From Flammeovirgaceae bacterium (GTDB lineage: Bacteria > Bacteroidota > Bacteroidia > Cytophagales > Cyclobacteriaceae), in assembly GCA_022616575.1 (NCBI GenBank), contig JAKEEN010000032.1, positions 1-11,981 on the forward strand: DNA of 11,981 bases, given 5' to 3'. The notes under the pieces are model-generated. The model did not search any database, was not told the DNA's origin, and saw nothing but the letters and a program-made list of their open reading frames with translations. The position numbers and the translations under genes are program-made. Positions 1 through 6,758 of the stretch are shown piece by piece; positions within the stretch are counted from its first letter, which is position 1, and the number at the start of each line of letters is the position of its first letter.

Positions 1-885
1 CAGGTTCAACAGGGCACAAACGATATAACAGTTGTGTTGGACCAGCCAAATGGGATTCCGGATGACAATTCTGATAACGAATCAATTACCTGGAAAGTCG
101 CGGCCAACAACAACACACTTCTAACACCATTCCGGCAAAATTTCAATTCATCGTTTGATGCGTGGACCATACTGAACCCAACTGATGGAATGGATTGGAA
201 CACCCGCATGACCAATTACGGTCAATCCTTGTACTTTAACTCTTTCTCAAACACTACATTGAGTGATCAGGCATGGATTGTTAGCCCCATCTTTGATTTA
301 AGCAATTTGAATGAAGCCAGCCTTCACTTTGACTATACCTATGCGCAACGATCAGGCAGCGAAGAAAGATTGCAGGCATTTATTTCAAATGATTGTGGTA
401 GTACCTTAACACAGGTCTTTGATCTTTCTGGTTCCGCATTAAGTAATCAATCCTCCACTCTTGATTATGTCCCAACTGACAAAGAAGACTGGACCAATAA
501 GTCTTTAGGGTACATCGACCTTCAACCTTTTTTGGGTAATAGTGAGGTAGTCGTTGCCTTTGCTGTTACCAATGACAATGGCAACAATGTCTATCTCGAT
601 AACATTGAACTATTCCTTACCAACGATCCGACTCCACTTCGCCCGGCCAATAATTACCTGATAACACATTCAGAAGAAGGATCCTTTGGCATCACTTTTA
701 ACCTGCCCGATTATCAACCTGTGGAAATCGAAATTATCGATGCACTGGGAAGGCCGGTAAAGCACGAATTTTTAGCTGATATGCTGAATCAAACTGTGCC
801 TGTAAATGTAAACATCCCGGGTCTCTATATAATTGGTGTTAACATTAATGGGCAATATTCAACCACAAAAATCATTGCCAGATAA
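1..885 (+). CDS. C-terminal part of a secreted T9SS cargo protein with a choice-of-anchor J / jelly-roll domain (5' end outside window)
   Basis: The reading frame is open from base 1 to the TAA at 883-885, so this is the last 294 codons of a longer gene; the GTG at 34 is only an internal valine. In window numbering, residues about 45-205 resemble the jelly-roll 'cleaved adhesin / choice-of-anchor J' module. Signs are the DGMDWN segment, the SPIFDLSN strand (typical SP.IDLS), FDYTYAQRS, and a closing VYLDNIEL strand. The last ~80 residues are a T9SS type A sorting domain: a beta-sandwich ending in IPGLYIIGV followed by a KIIAR tail. By family knowledge such tails direct export through the outer membrane by the Por/T9SS machinery and are cleaved by PorU. 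The missing N-terminal part may hold a catalytic domain such as a metalloprotease, but nothing here shows one. The next gene starts 44 bases downstream behind its own promoter-like motif, so co-transcription is not required. Confidence 0.85.
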   Translation, partial: QVQQGTNDITVVLDQPNGIPDDNSDNESITWKVAANNNTLLTPFRQNFNSSFDAWTILNPTDGMDWNTRMTNYGQSLYFNSFSNTTLSDQAWIVSPIFDLSNLNEASLHFDYTYAQRSGSEERLQAFISNDCGSTLTQVFDLSGSALSNQSSTLDYVPTDKEDWTNKSLGYIDLQPFLGNSEVVVAFAVTNDNGNNVYLDNIELFLTNDPTPLRPANNYLITHSEEGSFGITFNLPDYQPVEIEIIDALGRPVKHEFLADMLNQTVPVNVNIPGLYIIGVNINGQYSTTKIIAR

Positions 886-905
886 CTCCCTCACGCCAAG
901 TTTTT

Positions 906-913
906 TATCTTTG
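906..913 (+). promoter_or_regulatory. Bacteroidota -7 promoter element before ddl
   Basis: TATCTTTG matches the Bacteroidota housekeeping sigma consensus TAnnTTTG exactly. It ends 16 bases before the ddl ATG, predicting a very short leader. I see no TTTG -33 element at the usual 17-23 base spacing; the nearest TTG, at 875-877, is too far upstream. Confidence 0.5.
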
Positions 914-929
914 AAGAAATTAGTATTTA

Positions 930-2015
930 ATGTCCAACCAAAAAAAAGTTGCTATTCTCTACGGTGGTCGGTCTGTAGAGCATGGCGTCTCCGTTAACTC
1001 AGCTAAAAACATTTTTGAATATATAGACAAAGACCTCTTTGAACCTATACCTATCGGCATAAGTAAAAGCGGTCAGTGGTTCCTGACTAATGGCGTTTCA
1101 AAAGACATCGAGCAGGGTAAAGCCCTGGGGTTGATTCTTGATCCGCATAACCCCGGCTTCATTCTTCTTGCCAGCGATACGCGATTTAAAGCTGACATTA
1201 TTTTCCCGATGCTTCACGGCACCGATGGTGAAGATGGAAGCATTCAGGGATTGATCAAGGCTATGGATATCCCCATGGTGGGATCTGGTGTGCTCGGCTC
1301 GGCTGTATCGATGAGTAAAATTGTTGCCAAACAATTATTGAAAGAGAAAGGACTACCCGTTACCAACTTCCTTACCTTTCACTATTCGGAAAAGGAGAAG
1401 ATAAAATTTGGGCAAGTCAGTAAAAAAATGGGAATTCCCTTCATGATAAAATCGGCCAGCCTGGGATCATCGGTAGGTGTATCAAAAGTGAAGAACCGTA
1501 ATGATTTTAAGAAGGCATTAAATGATGCGTTTCAGTACGATAACTGGATACTTATTGAGGAGTTTATTAAGGGCCGCGAAATCGAATGTGCCATTTTGGG
1601 TAACGATCCGCCTGAAGCATCAAACCCTGGAGAAATTGTGATCAATCCCAAGTATGAGTTTTATACATTCGATGCAAAATACGTAGACCCGGAGGCTGTG
1701 CGAATTGACGTGCCTGCCAAATTAAAGACCTCTGAAATAAAAAAAATCAGGGAGGTGTCGTTGAAAGCATACCAGGCTTTATCGTGCGAAGATTTTTCGC
1801 GGGTCGATCTTTTCCTTACGAGCAGGGGAAAAGTATATGTAAATGAAATTAATACCATACCCGGTTTTACCAACTCAAGCATGTTTCCCATGATGTGGAA
1901 AGAACGGGGAATTGGATTTAGCGATTTGATCTCCAGGCTCATTCAACTGGCTGAAGAGAGGTATAACCGTAACAAACGACTGGAAAGAGAATTTCAGTCA
2001 TCACTTCAATTCTGA
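930..2015 (+). CDS. ddl: D-alanine--D-alanine ligase
   Basis: This cytoplasmic ATP-grasp enzyme joins two D-alanines, using ATP, to make the dipeptide that MurF adds to UDP-MurNAc-tripeptide for peptidoglycan synthesis. The 361 residues match the usual length. Visible features in order: the N-terminal GGRSVEHGVS loop (residues 12-21, with the substrate-contacting Glu17); HGTDGEDG at 96-103; SLGSSVGVSK at 177-186, the serine-containing loop; EEFIKGREIEC at 210-220; the omega-loop DAKY with Lys250-Tyr251; and metal ligands Asp293, Glu306 and Asn308 in RVD and NEINT, followed by PGFTNSSMFP. Tyr rather than Phe in the AKY motif predicts D-Ala-D-Ala and not D-Ala-D-Lac product. The sequence is closer to the DdlA type (SAKNIFEYIDKD) than to DdlB. 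One mild oddity is EHG where EHE is usual. The ATG follows a TAnnTTTG element and no earlier in-frame ATG is close. The PASTA gene follows after 42 bases. Confidence 0.97.
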   Translation: MSNQKKVAILYGGRSVEHGVSVNSAKNIFEYIDKDLFEPIPIGISKSGQWFLTNGVSKDIEQGKALGLILDPHNPGFILLASDTRFKADIIFPMLHGTDGEDGSIQGLIKAMDIPMVGSGVLGSAVSMSKIVAKQLLKEKGLPVTNFLTFHYSEKEKIKFGQVSKKMGIPFMIKSASLGSSVGVSKVKNRNDFKKALNDAFQYDNWILIEEFIKGREIECAILGNDPPEASNPGEIVINPKYEFYTFDAKYVDPEAVRIDVPAKLKTSEIKKIREVSLKAYQALSCEDFSRVDLFLTSRGKVYVNEINTIPGFTNSSMFPMMWKERGIGFSDLISRLIQLAEERYNRNKRLEREFQSSLQF

Positions 2016-2019
2016 TTAA

Positions 2020-2027
2020 TATATTTG
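2020..2027 (+). promoter_or_regulatory. Bacteroidota -7 promoter element before the PASTA gene
   Basis: TATATTTG fits TAnnTTTG exactly. It lies just past the ddl stop and 30 bases before the TTG start of the PASTA gene. I see no -33 TTTG at suitable distance. If used, it would give the PASTA/T9SS pair a transcript of its own beside read-through from ddl. Confidence 0.45.
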
Positions 2028-2057
2028 CTAATTGTCCATACTTAAATCAGCTAAATT

Positions 2058-2858
2058 TTGAACGTATTCGGTAAAAGTAACCTTGGTGCTCTCCTTACAC
2101 ATGTTTTGATTGCCGTTGGGATTATCGTATTCATGAGTATTTTGTACTTCTATGCTTATTTGCCTTCAACGACCAACCATGGAGAAACAATTACGGTACC
2201 CAATGTAGAGGGTATGCAGATAAAAGACCTTGAAGAGTTTTTGGTTAAGCGCAACCTTCGGTATGAGGTGAATGACTCGTCCTATTCGGAAGACTACCCT
2301 CCACTCTCTATACTGAAACAATATCCCAAAGCAGGTTCTAAGGTGAAAGAAAACCGGGTCGTATATATTTCACTGAACCGAATTAACCCGCCAACAGTGC
2401 CTATGCCTAACTTGGTGGATGGGTCACTGATCAATGCAGAAGCTGTATTAAGAGGCAATGAATTAAAAAGAGGCCGGGTTGAATTAGTACGAGGACCCTT
2501 CTTGAATCTGGTGAAAGCCATGAAGTACAAAGGAGAAAAGCTTGAGCCAGGGTTTCGAATTCCAAAAGGGTCAATTATTGATTTAGTGGTTGAAGATGGT
2601 GGCAGCAATACAGTATCTGCACCGGATGTTTTGGGCTACTCCCTGGAAGATGCAAAAATTCCGATATTCGGATCTAACCTGAGCATTGGTGTTGTAGAAG
2701 TAGTTGGTGATACATTGAATAGTGAAGAGCCTATTGTGGTTATCAAACAAAAGCCCTCACCTAATGAAAATATTAAGGTGGGTGATGTCGTTGATTTGTG
2801 GGTGGGTAAAAAGGGAACCCCAGCACCCAGCGATGATGGAGAAGAAGAAAATAACTAA
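2058..2858 (+). CDS. Membrane-anchored protein with three PASTA repeats
   Basis: The 266-residue protein has a short cytoplasmic N-terminus and one membrane helix (about residues 11-34). Three PASTA repeats follow, at about 45-107 (opens TVPNVEGM), 112-180 (VPMPNLVDGS) and 186-251 (SAPDVLGYS), then an acidic tail (DDGEEENN). PASTA domains are known to bind peptidoglycan fragments or beta-lactams in Ser/Thr kinases and penicillin-binding proteins. No kinase or transpeptidase domain is attached here, so a periplasmic cell-wall-binding role is inferred. The start is well constrained: an in-frame TAA at 2052-2054 lies two codons before the TTG at 2058, and the first in-frame ATG is inside the membrane helix. 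Placement straight after ddl supports a link to peptidoglycan. The stop overlaps by one base an ATG that is the natural start of the next gene, suggesting translational coupling. Confidence 0.9.
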   Translation: MNVFGKSNLGALLTHVLIAVGIIVFMSILYFYAYLPSTTNHGETITVPNVEGMQIKDLEEFLVKRNLRYEVNDSSYSEDYPPLSILKQYPKAGSKVKENRVVYISLNRINPPTVPMPNLVDGSLINAEAVLRGNELKRGRVELVRGPFLNLVKAMKYKGEKLEPGFRIPKGSIIDLVVEDGGSNTVSAPDVLGYSLEDAKIPIFGSNLSIGVVEVVGDTLNSEEPIVVIKQKPSPNENIKVGDVVDLWVGKKGTPAPSDDGEEENN

Positions 2859-2868
2859 TGCATAAATT

Positions 2869-4746
2869 TTGGTTCGGGGTATAACATTTTTTCTACTCGT
2901 CATTTCTTTGACCTCACATGGCCAGATTGTTGAGCGACCTTTGCTAAGAACACCGCCCTCGATAAATTCAGCACGGCTACAGTCTGTGCCACTCACCATC
3001 CCTTTTTGGGATGACTTTTCAACAAATGCCACCGGCTTCCCGGATGATTCTTCCTGGGTTATTAACAGCAGCACTGCCTGGATCAATACCGGGGCAGGTG
3101 TAAACCCCCCATCCATTAATGTGGCTACACTTGATGGACTCAACGCCAACGGTAATCCGTATGCATCTGAAGACGCAAATGGATATACCGATGAACTAAC
3201 TTCTCGACCTATCGATTTATCTAATGTACCCCCAATTGATAAAGACTCTATTTATCTCAGTTTCTTTTTTCAATGGAGAGGGAACAGCAATACACCGGAA
3301 GGTCAGGACTTTTTGGCATTAGAATTCAAGGACAGCACTGGCATCTGGACTGAGATTGCCAGGTTTCAAAATACATCAGGCACTTATGATCCAACTGTAT
3401 TTTATGATACACTTTTTAAGGTTACGGGAACTTACTTGTATGATGAATTCCAATTTCAATTTCGATCATTCGGCCGGCAAAATGGTGCCTATGATTCATG
3501 GCACCTCGATTATATTTATTTAGGTTATTTACACAATCCTGTTGTCATCTCCTTTGCTGACAGGGCAATTACATCTTACTTAACTCCTTTGTTTGGTAAA
3601 TACATGGCCGTGCCCTTAACCCACTTCGACTCAATCTTTAGTGACATTAGTTTTGGCGCATATAATTTACATCATAATAAAGCTAAGACTGTAAATTATT
3701 TACCCGAAATAACAATTACAAACTATGATAGTGGCCAATATCTTTTCGGCAATACTGTTACAACACCTGATTCTCTTCCTTTAAGTGATGTACTCAATGG
3801 TATCGGCCCTCTGGAGAGGGTAACTTCACCAATAAATGAAATTGACCAATTGAACATTCCTTCAAACTTTAGTTCCCTTGCTGATTCAATTACAATTTCA
3901 ATTGAAATACTATTAAATACAAAAGACGGCAGAACGGGTGACGCGGACCACTATAATCGATTTGATTCTCTTAACTTTAAGGTCAATGATTTTACTCAGA
4001 CTACCTATATTCTCAATAACTTTTACGCCTATGATGATGGCAAAGCAGAAAACTTTGCCTACCTCAATCAACCCGGCATGATTGGCGCCTATCGGTTTGA
4101 CTTACAGTCTAACAAGACAGACACTCTGGTTGGAGTTCATCTATACATCCCGTATGTCGGTGGCACACCAGAAACAAGTTCGAATATGATGGTTCAGGTT
4201 TACGAACCTAAAAGCGGTGATGGAGATTTAGATAGCTTGCTCTATGAAGAATTGATCCCGGCAAGTTCGCAAAAGCGAGATACATTTTTAATGCACAAAT
4301 TTTTACAATCCGTAGTTGTTTCAGGTTCATTCTATTTTGCATGGAAATCGGATGTGAATGGAAATGTTTACTTCGGACTTGACAAAAATACCGACAGTGG
4401 CGACCGGATGAAATATTACCTGAACGGCCAATGGAATCAAAATACAGATATCCAAGGCAGTCTCATGATCAGGCCTTATTTTGGCAAGAGCACAGTTGTT
4501 ACATCCAATGAAGAAGATATTGGGTCAACTATCGTGTTTCCAAATCCAAACCGGGGAGTGTTTTATTTATCAAGACAAATAACTGCTCTGCACATAATAA
4601 ACAATCTTGGCCAACCGGTGAATCATTCAGTCTCACAGGAAGATAATAAAACAAAAATTGAATTGACCGACCCAATTCCTGGAATCTATTTAATCCGCTA
4701 TAAAGCAGGCCAAAAATTTATTACTTCAAAATTGGTGGTGCAGTAA
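2869..4746 (+). CDS. Secreted T9SS type A sorting-domain protein, function unknown
   Basis: The 625-residue product has a signal peptide (hydrophobic FFLLVISL, then SHGQ at about 16-19) and a jelly-roll-like N-terminal region (about 45-220) opening with PFWDDFS and containing SRPIDLSN and SWHLDYIYLG. A long middle beta-rich region shows no catalytic motif I recognise. Residues about 545-625 form a T9SS type A sorting domain (FPNPNRGVFYLS, NNLGQPV, IPGIYLIRY, final KLVVQ). The protein should therefore be exported to the surface or medium. The frame opens at TTG 2869, but a more natural start is the ATG at 2858, overlapping the PASTA stop as TAATG. That ATG reads MHKFWFGV then stops; one more G in the GGGG run at 2876-2879 would join it to the main frame and give a classical signal peptide. 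The 3' end overlaps the convergent M50 gene by 26 bases. Confidence 0.85.
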   Translation: MVRGITFFLLVISLTSHGQIVERPLLRTPPSINSARLQSVPLTIPFWDDFSTNATGFPDDSSWVINSSTAWINTGAGVNPPSINVATLDGLNANGNPYASEDANGYTDELTSRPIDLSNVPPIDKDSIYLSFFFQWRGNSNTPEGQDFLALEFKDSTGIWTEIARFQNTSGTYDPTVFYDTLFKVTGTYLYDEFQFQFRSFGRQNGAYDSWHLDYIYLGYLHNPVVISFADRAITSYLTPLFGKYMAVPLTHFDSIFSDISFGAYNLHHNKAKTVNYLPEITITNYDSGQYLFGNTVTTPDSLPLSDVLNGIGPLERVTSPINEIDQLNIPSNFSSLADSITISIEILLNTKDGRTGDADHYNRFDSLNFKVNDFTQTTYILNNFYAYDDGKAENFAYLNQPGMIGAYRFDLQSNKTDTLVGVHLYIPYVGGTPETSSNMMVQVYEPKSGDGDLDSLLYEELIPASSQKRDTFLMHKFLQSVVVSGSFYFAWKSDVNGNVYFGLDKNTDSGDRMKYYLNGQWNQNTDIQGSLMIRPYFGKSTVVTSNEEDIGSTIVFPNPNRGVFYLSRQITALHIINNLGQPVNHSVSQEDNKTKIELTDPIPGIYLIRYKAGQKFITSKLVVQ

Positions 4747-5854
4747 CCGTAATCGGTTGTGGTGTAAAGCAAAGCACAAAAATCAATAAGGCAAGCCAGC
4801 CTAAAATCTGACGATTACTGTCAAGCGGTTCTTCAATTTCAACGGGCGGATGAATCACACCAATAAACCGTCCTAATATAAATCCAAATAAAAGCCAGCC
4901 CTCAAAACCAGTTACTTGCGGCCATTGCAAGCTGATAAAAAACTGGGTCGCAAAAACCAGTAAGGCAACCATAATGGTATTTATCCATGACAATAGTAAT
5001 CCCTTAAATGTAATCACCAGAAATGCAATGAATAACGGAACGCTCCATACGAGTGAATCAATTGAATCTGTTGGCCGAATGTATCCAAGTCCGGCATAAA
5101 AAATAAAGGCTACAAAAATTACTGAAGCAACCATCCGATGTCTTTTAAAGCCAATCAATCCGTACAATACATGGCCGCCATCTAACTGCCCCACGGGCAA
5201 CAAATTCAAAAATGTAAATACAAGTGATAGGAATCCCGCAAAGAGTATTGGATAATGCATAATCTCGTGAGGATTGGGAATACGGCTTGGATCGCCAACA
5301 AAATTTTCAAAGAAGAGAAAAAGCAGATTCTTGCCAATACTAATATCCAACACGTTTTCGCGAGGCACATACACATGTTGTGCATAATCCAGTCCATACT
5401 GTTCGTATTCAGGATGTATCTGAAAAATATATTCAGGTTCGGGCAACGTCAGGAATCCATAAAATAATACAACCATCGCCATGACAAAACCGGCCAATGG
5501 CCCGGCAATACCGATATCGAAATTCTGTGTTGTGGATGGAACTTTACTTCTTAATCTGATTAATGCTCCCAGTGTACCGATTGAATAAAAAAACGGGGGC
5601 ATCGGTATATAATAGGGCAGCGATGATTTTACTTTATGAACCATCGCTGTGAAGTAATGGCCGAATTCGTGCACTGTGAGGATGAGCAGAAACGGAATTG
5701 AGAATTGCATGCCTGACACGAAATCAGACCATGAATAATTACCCAGAAGAACAGATTTACCGTAGGTCCACTCCGAACCGGCAAAAGTTGTTGTGATGAG
5801 AGTTGTGATGAAGAGAACTATTTGAATGACAATAGTTCTGTGTTTTTTACTCAT
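4721..5854 (-). CDS. Site-2 protease family (M50) intramembrane zinc metalloprotease
   Basis: The 377-residue polytopic membrane protein carries the M50 zinc site. HEFGH (residues 62-66, HExxH) sits in a hydrophobic segment and supplies two histidine ligands and the catalytic Glu63. NLLPVGQLDGG (217-227) supplies the third ligand, Asp225. Other helices lie at about 8-25, 113-137, 201-220, 243-260, 271-300 and 350-365. No PDZ domain is evident, so it is not a standard RseP; it resembles the compact site-2 proteases common in Bacteroidota and cyanobacteria. Such enzymes cut transmembrane segments of substrates such as anti-sigma factors or signal-peptide remnants; the substrate here is unknown. 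The ATG (complement of 5852-5854) has a weak AGG directly before it. No sigma factor or anti-sigma gene lies nearby to suggest a partner. The gene converges with and overlaps the T9SS cargo gene. Confidence 0.93.
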   Translation of the reverse strand: MSKKHRTIVIQIVLFITTLITTTFAGSEWTYGKSVLLGNYSWSDFVSGMQFSIPFLLILTVHEFGHYFTAMVHKVKSSLPYYIPMPPFFYSIGTLGALIRLRSKVPSTTQNFDIGIAGPLAGFVMAMVVLFYGFLTLPEPEYIFQIHPEYEQYGLDYAQHVYVPRENVLDISIGKNLLFLFFENFVGDPSRIPNPHEIMHYPILFAGFLSLVFTFLNLLPVGQLDGGHVLYGLIGFKRHRMVASVIFVAFIFYAGLGYIRPTDSIDSLVWSVPLFIAFLVITFKGLLLSWINTIMVALLVFATQFFISLQWPQVTGFEGWLLFGFILGRFIGVIHPPVEIEEPLDSNRQILGWLALLIFVLCFTPQPITVTAPPILK

Positions 5855-5888
5855 CCTGAAAAGTAAGGATAAAATTAGAAAGAGAAAT

Positions 5889-5905
5889 AGGACCTGCTGG
5901 GTCCT
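5889..5905. repeat. Short perfect inverted repeat (6-bp stem, 5-base loop) between the tRNA and M50 genes
   Basis: AGGACC, loop TGCTG, GGTCCT. Read on the minus strand it is followed by ATTTCTCTTTCT, which is T-rich but not a clean T run. It could be a weak end for the minus-strand tRNA transcript or a leader hairpin of the M50 gene. Its core CCTGCTGGG also occurs in the tRNA at 6012-6020. Confidence 0.35.
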
Positions 5906-6007
5906 TCCCTATGTTGTGCTAAGCAAACTTCAAAATTTTCAGTTTCTCCAATATAAAATCGACTCAATGAAGGGCTATGCAAAATATAAAATGTATAAAA
6001 TAAATTG

Positions 6008-6081
6008 TGGGCCCTGCTGGGATCGAACCAGCGACCACCTGATTATGAGTCAGGTGCTCTAACCGTCTGAGCTAAGGGCCC
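6008..6081 (-). tRNA. tRNA with anticodon CAU, probably tRNA-Ile2 (lysidine type) rather than tRNA-Met
   Basis: The 74-base minus-strand gene folds as a full cloverleaf. The acceptor stem GGGCCCU pairs with AGGGCCC with A73; the D-arm is GCTC/GAGC; the anticodon stem CCTGA/TCAGG carries loop CTCATAA, so the anticodon is CAU; the T-arm is GCTGG TTCGATC CCAGC. CCA is not encoded (CAA follows). CAU is shared by initiator Met, elongator Met and Ile2. The acceptor stem has C4-G69 and C5-G68, known recognition features for the lysidine synthetase TilS. The overall sequence (CCCTTAGCTCAG, GGTCGCTGGTTC) is much closer to E. coli tRNA-Ile2 than to either tRNA-Met. Its initial G1-C72 pair argues against initiator tRNA. 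Isotype is an inference; the tRNA itself is certain. Confidence 0.96.
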
Positions 6082-6117
6082 GGATTATTTGCGAGGTGTG
6101 CCGTGTGTAAAGGAGCG

Positions 6118-6125
6118 CAAAAATA
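6118..6125 (-). promoter_or_regulatory. -7 promoter element for the CAU tRNA
   Basis: On the minus strand this reads TATTTTTG, an exact TAnnTTTG match. It lies 36 bases upstream of the tRNA 5' end, leaving a leader of roughly 30 bases to be trimmed by RNase P. A TTTG lies only 10 bases further upstream, which is too close to be a normal -33 element. Confidence 0.45.
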
Positions 6126-6157
6126 GATAAATGCTCAAATTTTAAAAATGGTCAGGA

Positions 6158-6189
6158 TTGCAAATGGCCTAAAAATCAGATAAACTTTG
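6158..6189 (+). promoter_or_regulatory. Putative Bacteroidota promoter for the beta-barrel gene
   Basis: TTG at 6158-6160, a 21-base spacer, then AAACTTTG at 6182-6189, one mismatch from TAnnTTTG. The -33/-7 spacing fits the Bacteroidota housekeeping class. The ATG at 6213 lies 23 bases past the element. Confidence 0.4.
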
Positions 6190-6212
6190 TGTAAACCAAT
6201 CTTTATCCACCT

Positions 6213-6758
6213 ATGAAAGCCTTTTGCACAGTTTTTGTACTTGTGCTAACGCTCGCGGTCCAGGCACAAGATTTAAAAAAAACAGAGTTTAGCGTCTCAT
6301 TAGGCTATTTGTTTGAAGGAGAAATATACCTGGCCGAATTCGACCAGTATTCTTCATTTGGTGAAAGCATCCTGCTAAGAATTCAATTCGATAATTATTT
6401 TGCCTCTATGGGAAGCCGGTTCGGAATTGGTGCCTATTATAATTATGCCTCGCCTTACATGGGGGCAATTGATGACTCTTTTGCCATGCATGAGTTTGGC
6501 GTAGCTTTCAAAGCCCGTCTTAGCGCGAGCGAATCACTTTTAATAAAGCCTATGTTGAATGTAGGTTATCGAACATATGATGACGATGAGAGTAGTACCG
6601 GCCTTGGCATTAATGGTGCCGTAGATCTGCAATTCTTTGCCGGAAAACTAAAACCGTTTGTTGAGTTGGGCATTTTATCTCAACCTTCCGGTGGAAATGA
6701 TCTAACAGATGCTACGTTTGCCCCGATCTTTCAAATTAGTGCCGGATTAACCTTTTAA
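6213..6758 (+). CDS. Small outer-membrane beta-barrel protein, function unknown
   Basis: The 181-residue protein has a clear signal peptide (MKAFCTVFVLVLTLAVQAQ, cleavage after AQA or AQAQ at about 18-19). Alternating amphipathic strands rich in Gly, Phe and Tyr follow: VSLGYLFEG, RFGIGAYYNYAS, HEFGVAFKARLS, LLIKPMLNVGYRTY, LKPFVELGIL, and the closing strand FQISAGLTF. A C-terminal aromatic residue on the last strand is a known BamA recognition feature, so an 8-stranded outer-membrane barrel is likely. No loop or active-site motif reveals a substrate. The gene stands alone on the plus strand behind its own promoter-like sequence, after the divergent tRNA. Its TAA ends at 6758, directly against the last base of the convergent permease gene. 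A hypothetical 'porin family / outer membrane beta-barrel' label is the most that can be supported. Confidence 0.85.
   Translation: MKAFCTVFVLVLTLAVQAQDLKKTEFSVSLGYLFEGEIYLAEFDQYSSFGESILLRIQFDNYFASMGSRFGIGAYYNYASPYMGAIDDSFAMHEFGVAFKARLSASESLLIKPMLNVGYRTYDDDESSTGLGINGAVDLQFFAGKLKPFVELGILSQPSGGNDLTDATFAPIFQISAGLTF

Noticed and set aside
34..885. First gene starting at GTG 34
   Set aside because: The frame continues open to base 1 in sequence of the same character, so the gene is truncated by the window edge and this GTG is internal.
930..2015. Possible vancomycin-resistance-type D-Ala-D-Lac ligase
   Set aside because: The omega-loop keeps Lys-Tyr (250-251), typical of D-Ala-D-Ala ligases, and no vanH/vanX-type genes are nearby.
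2757..3149. Minus-strand ORF of 130 codons across the PASTA/T9SS boundary
   Set aside because: Lies opposite two well-supported genes, shows no domain and has no promoter-like motif.
5826..6062. Plus-strand ORF of 78 codons ending in CGPCWDRTSDHLIMSQVL
   Set aside because: Its second half is the antisense of the CAU tRNA, a classic source of false hypothetical proteins; the first half is AT-rich intergenic DNA and antisense of the M50 start.
4721..6758. Site-2 protease plus neighbours as a sigma/anti-sigma regulated-proteolysis system
   Set aside because: No sigma factor, anti-sigma factor or site-1 protease is present in the window; the neighbours are a tRNA and unrelated convergent genes.
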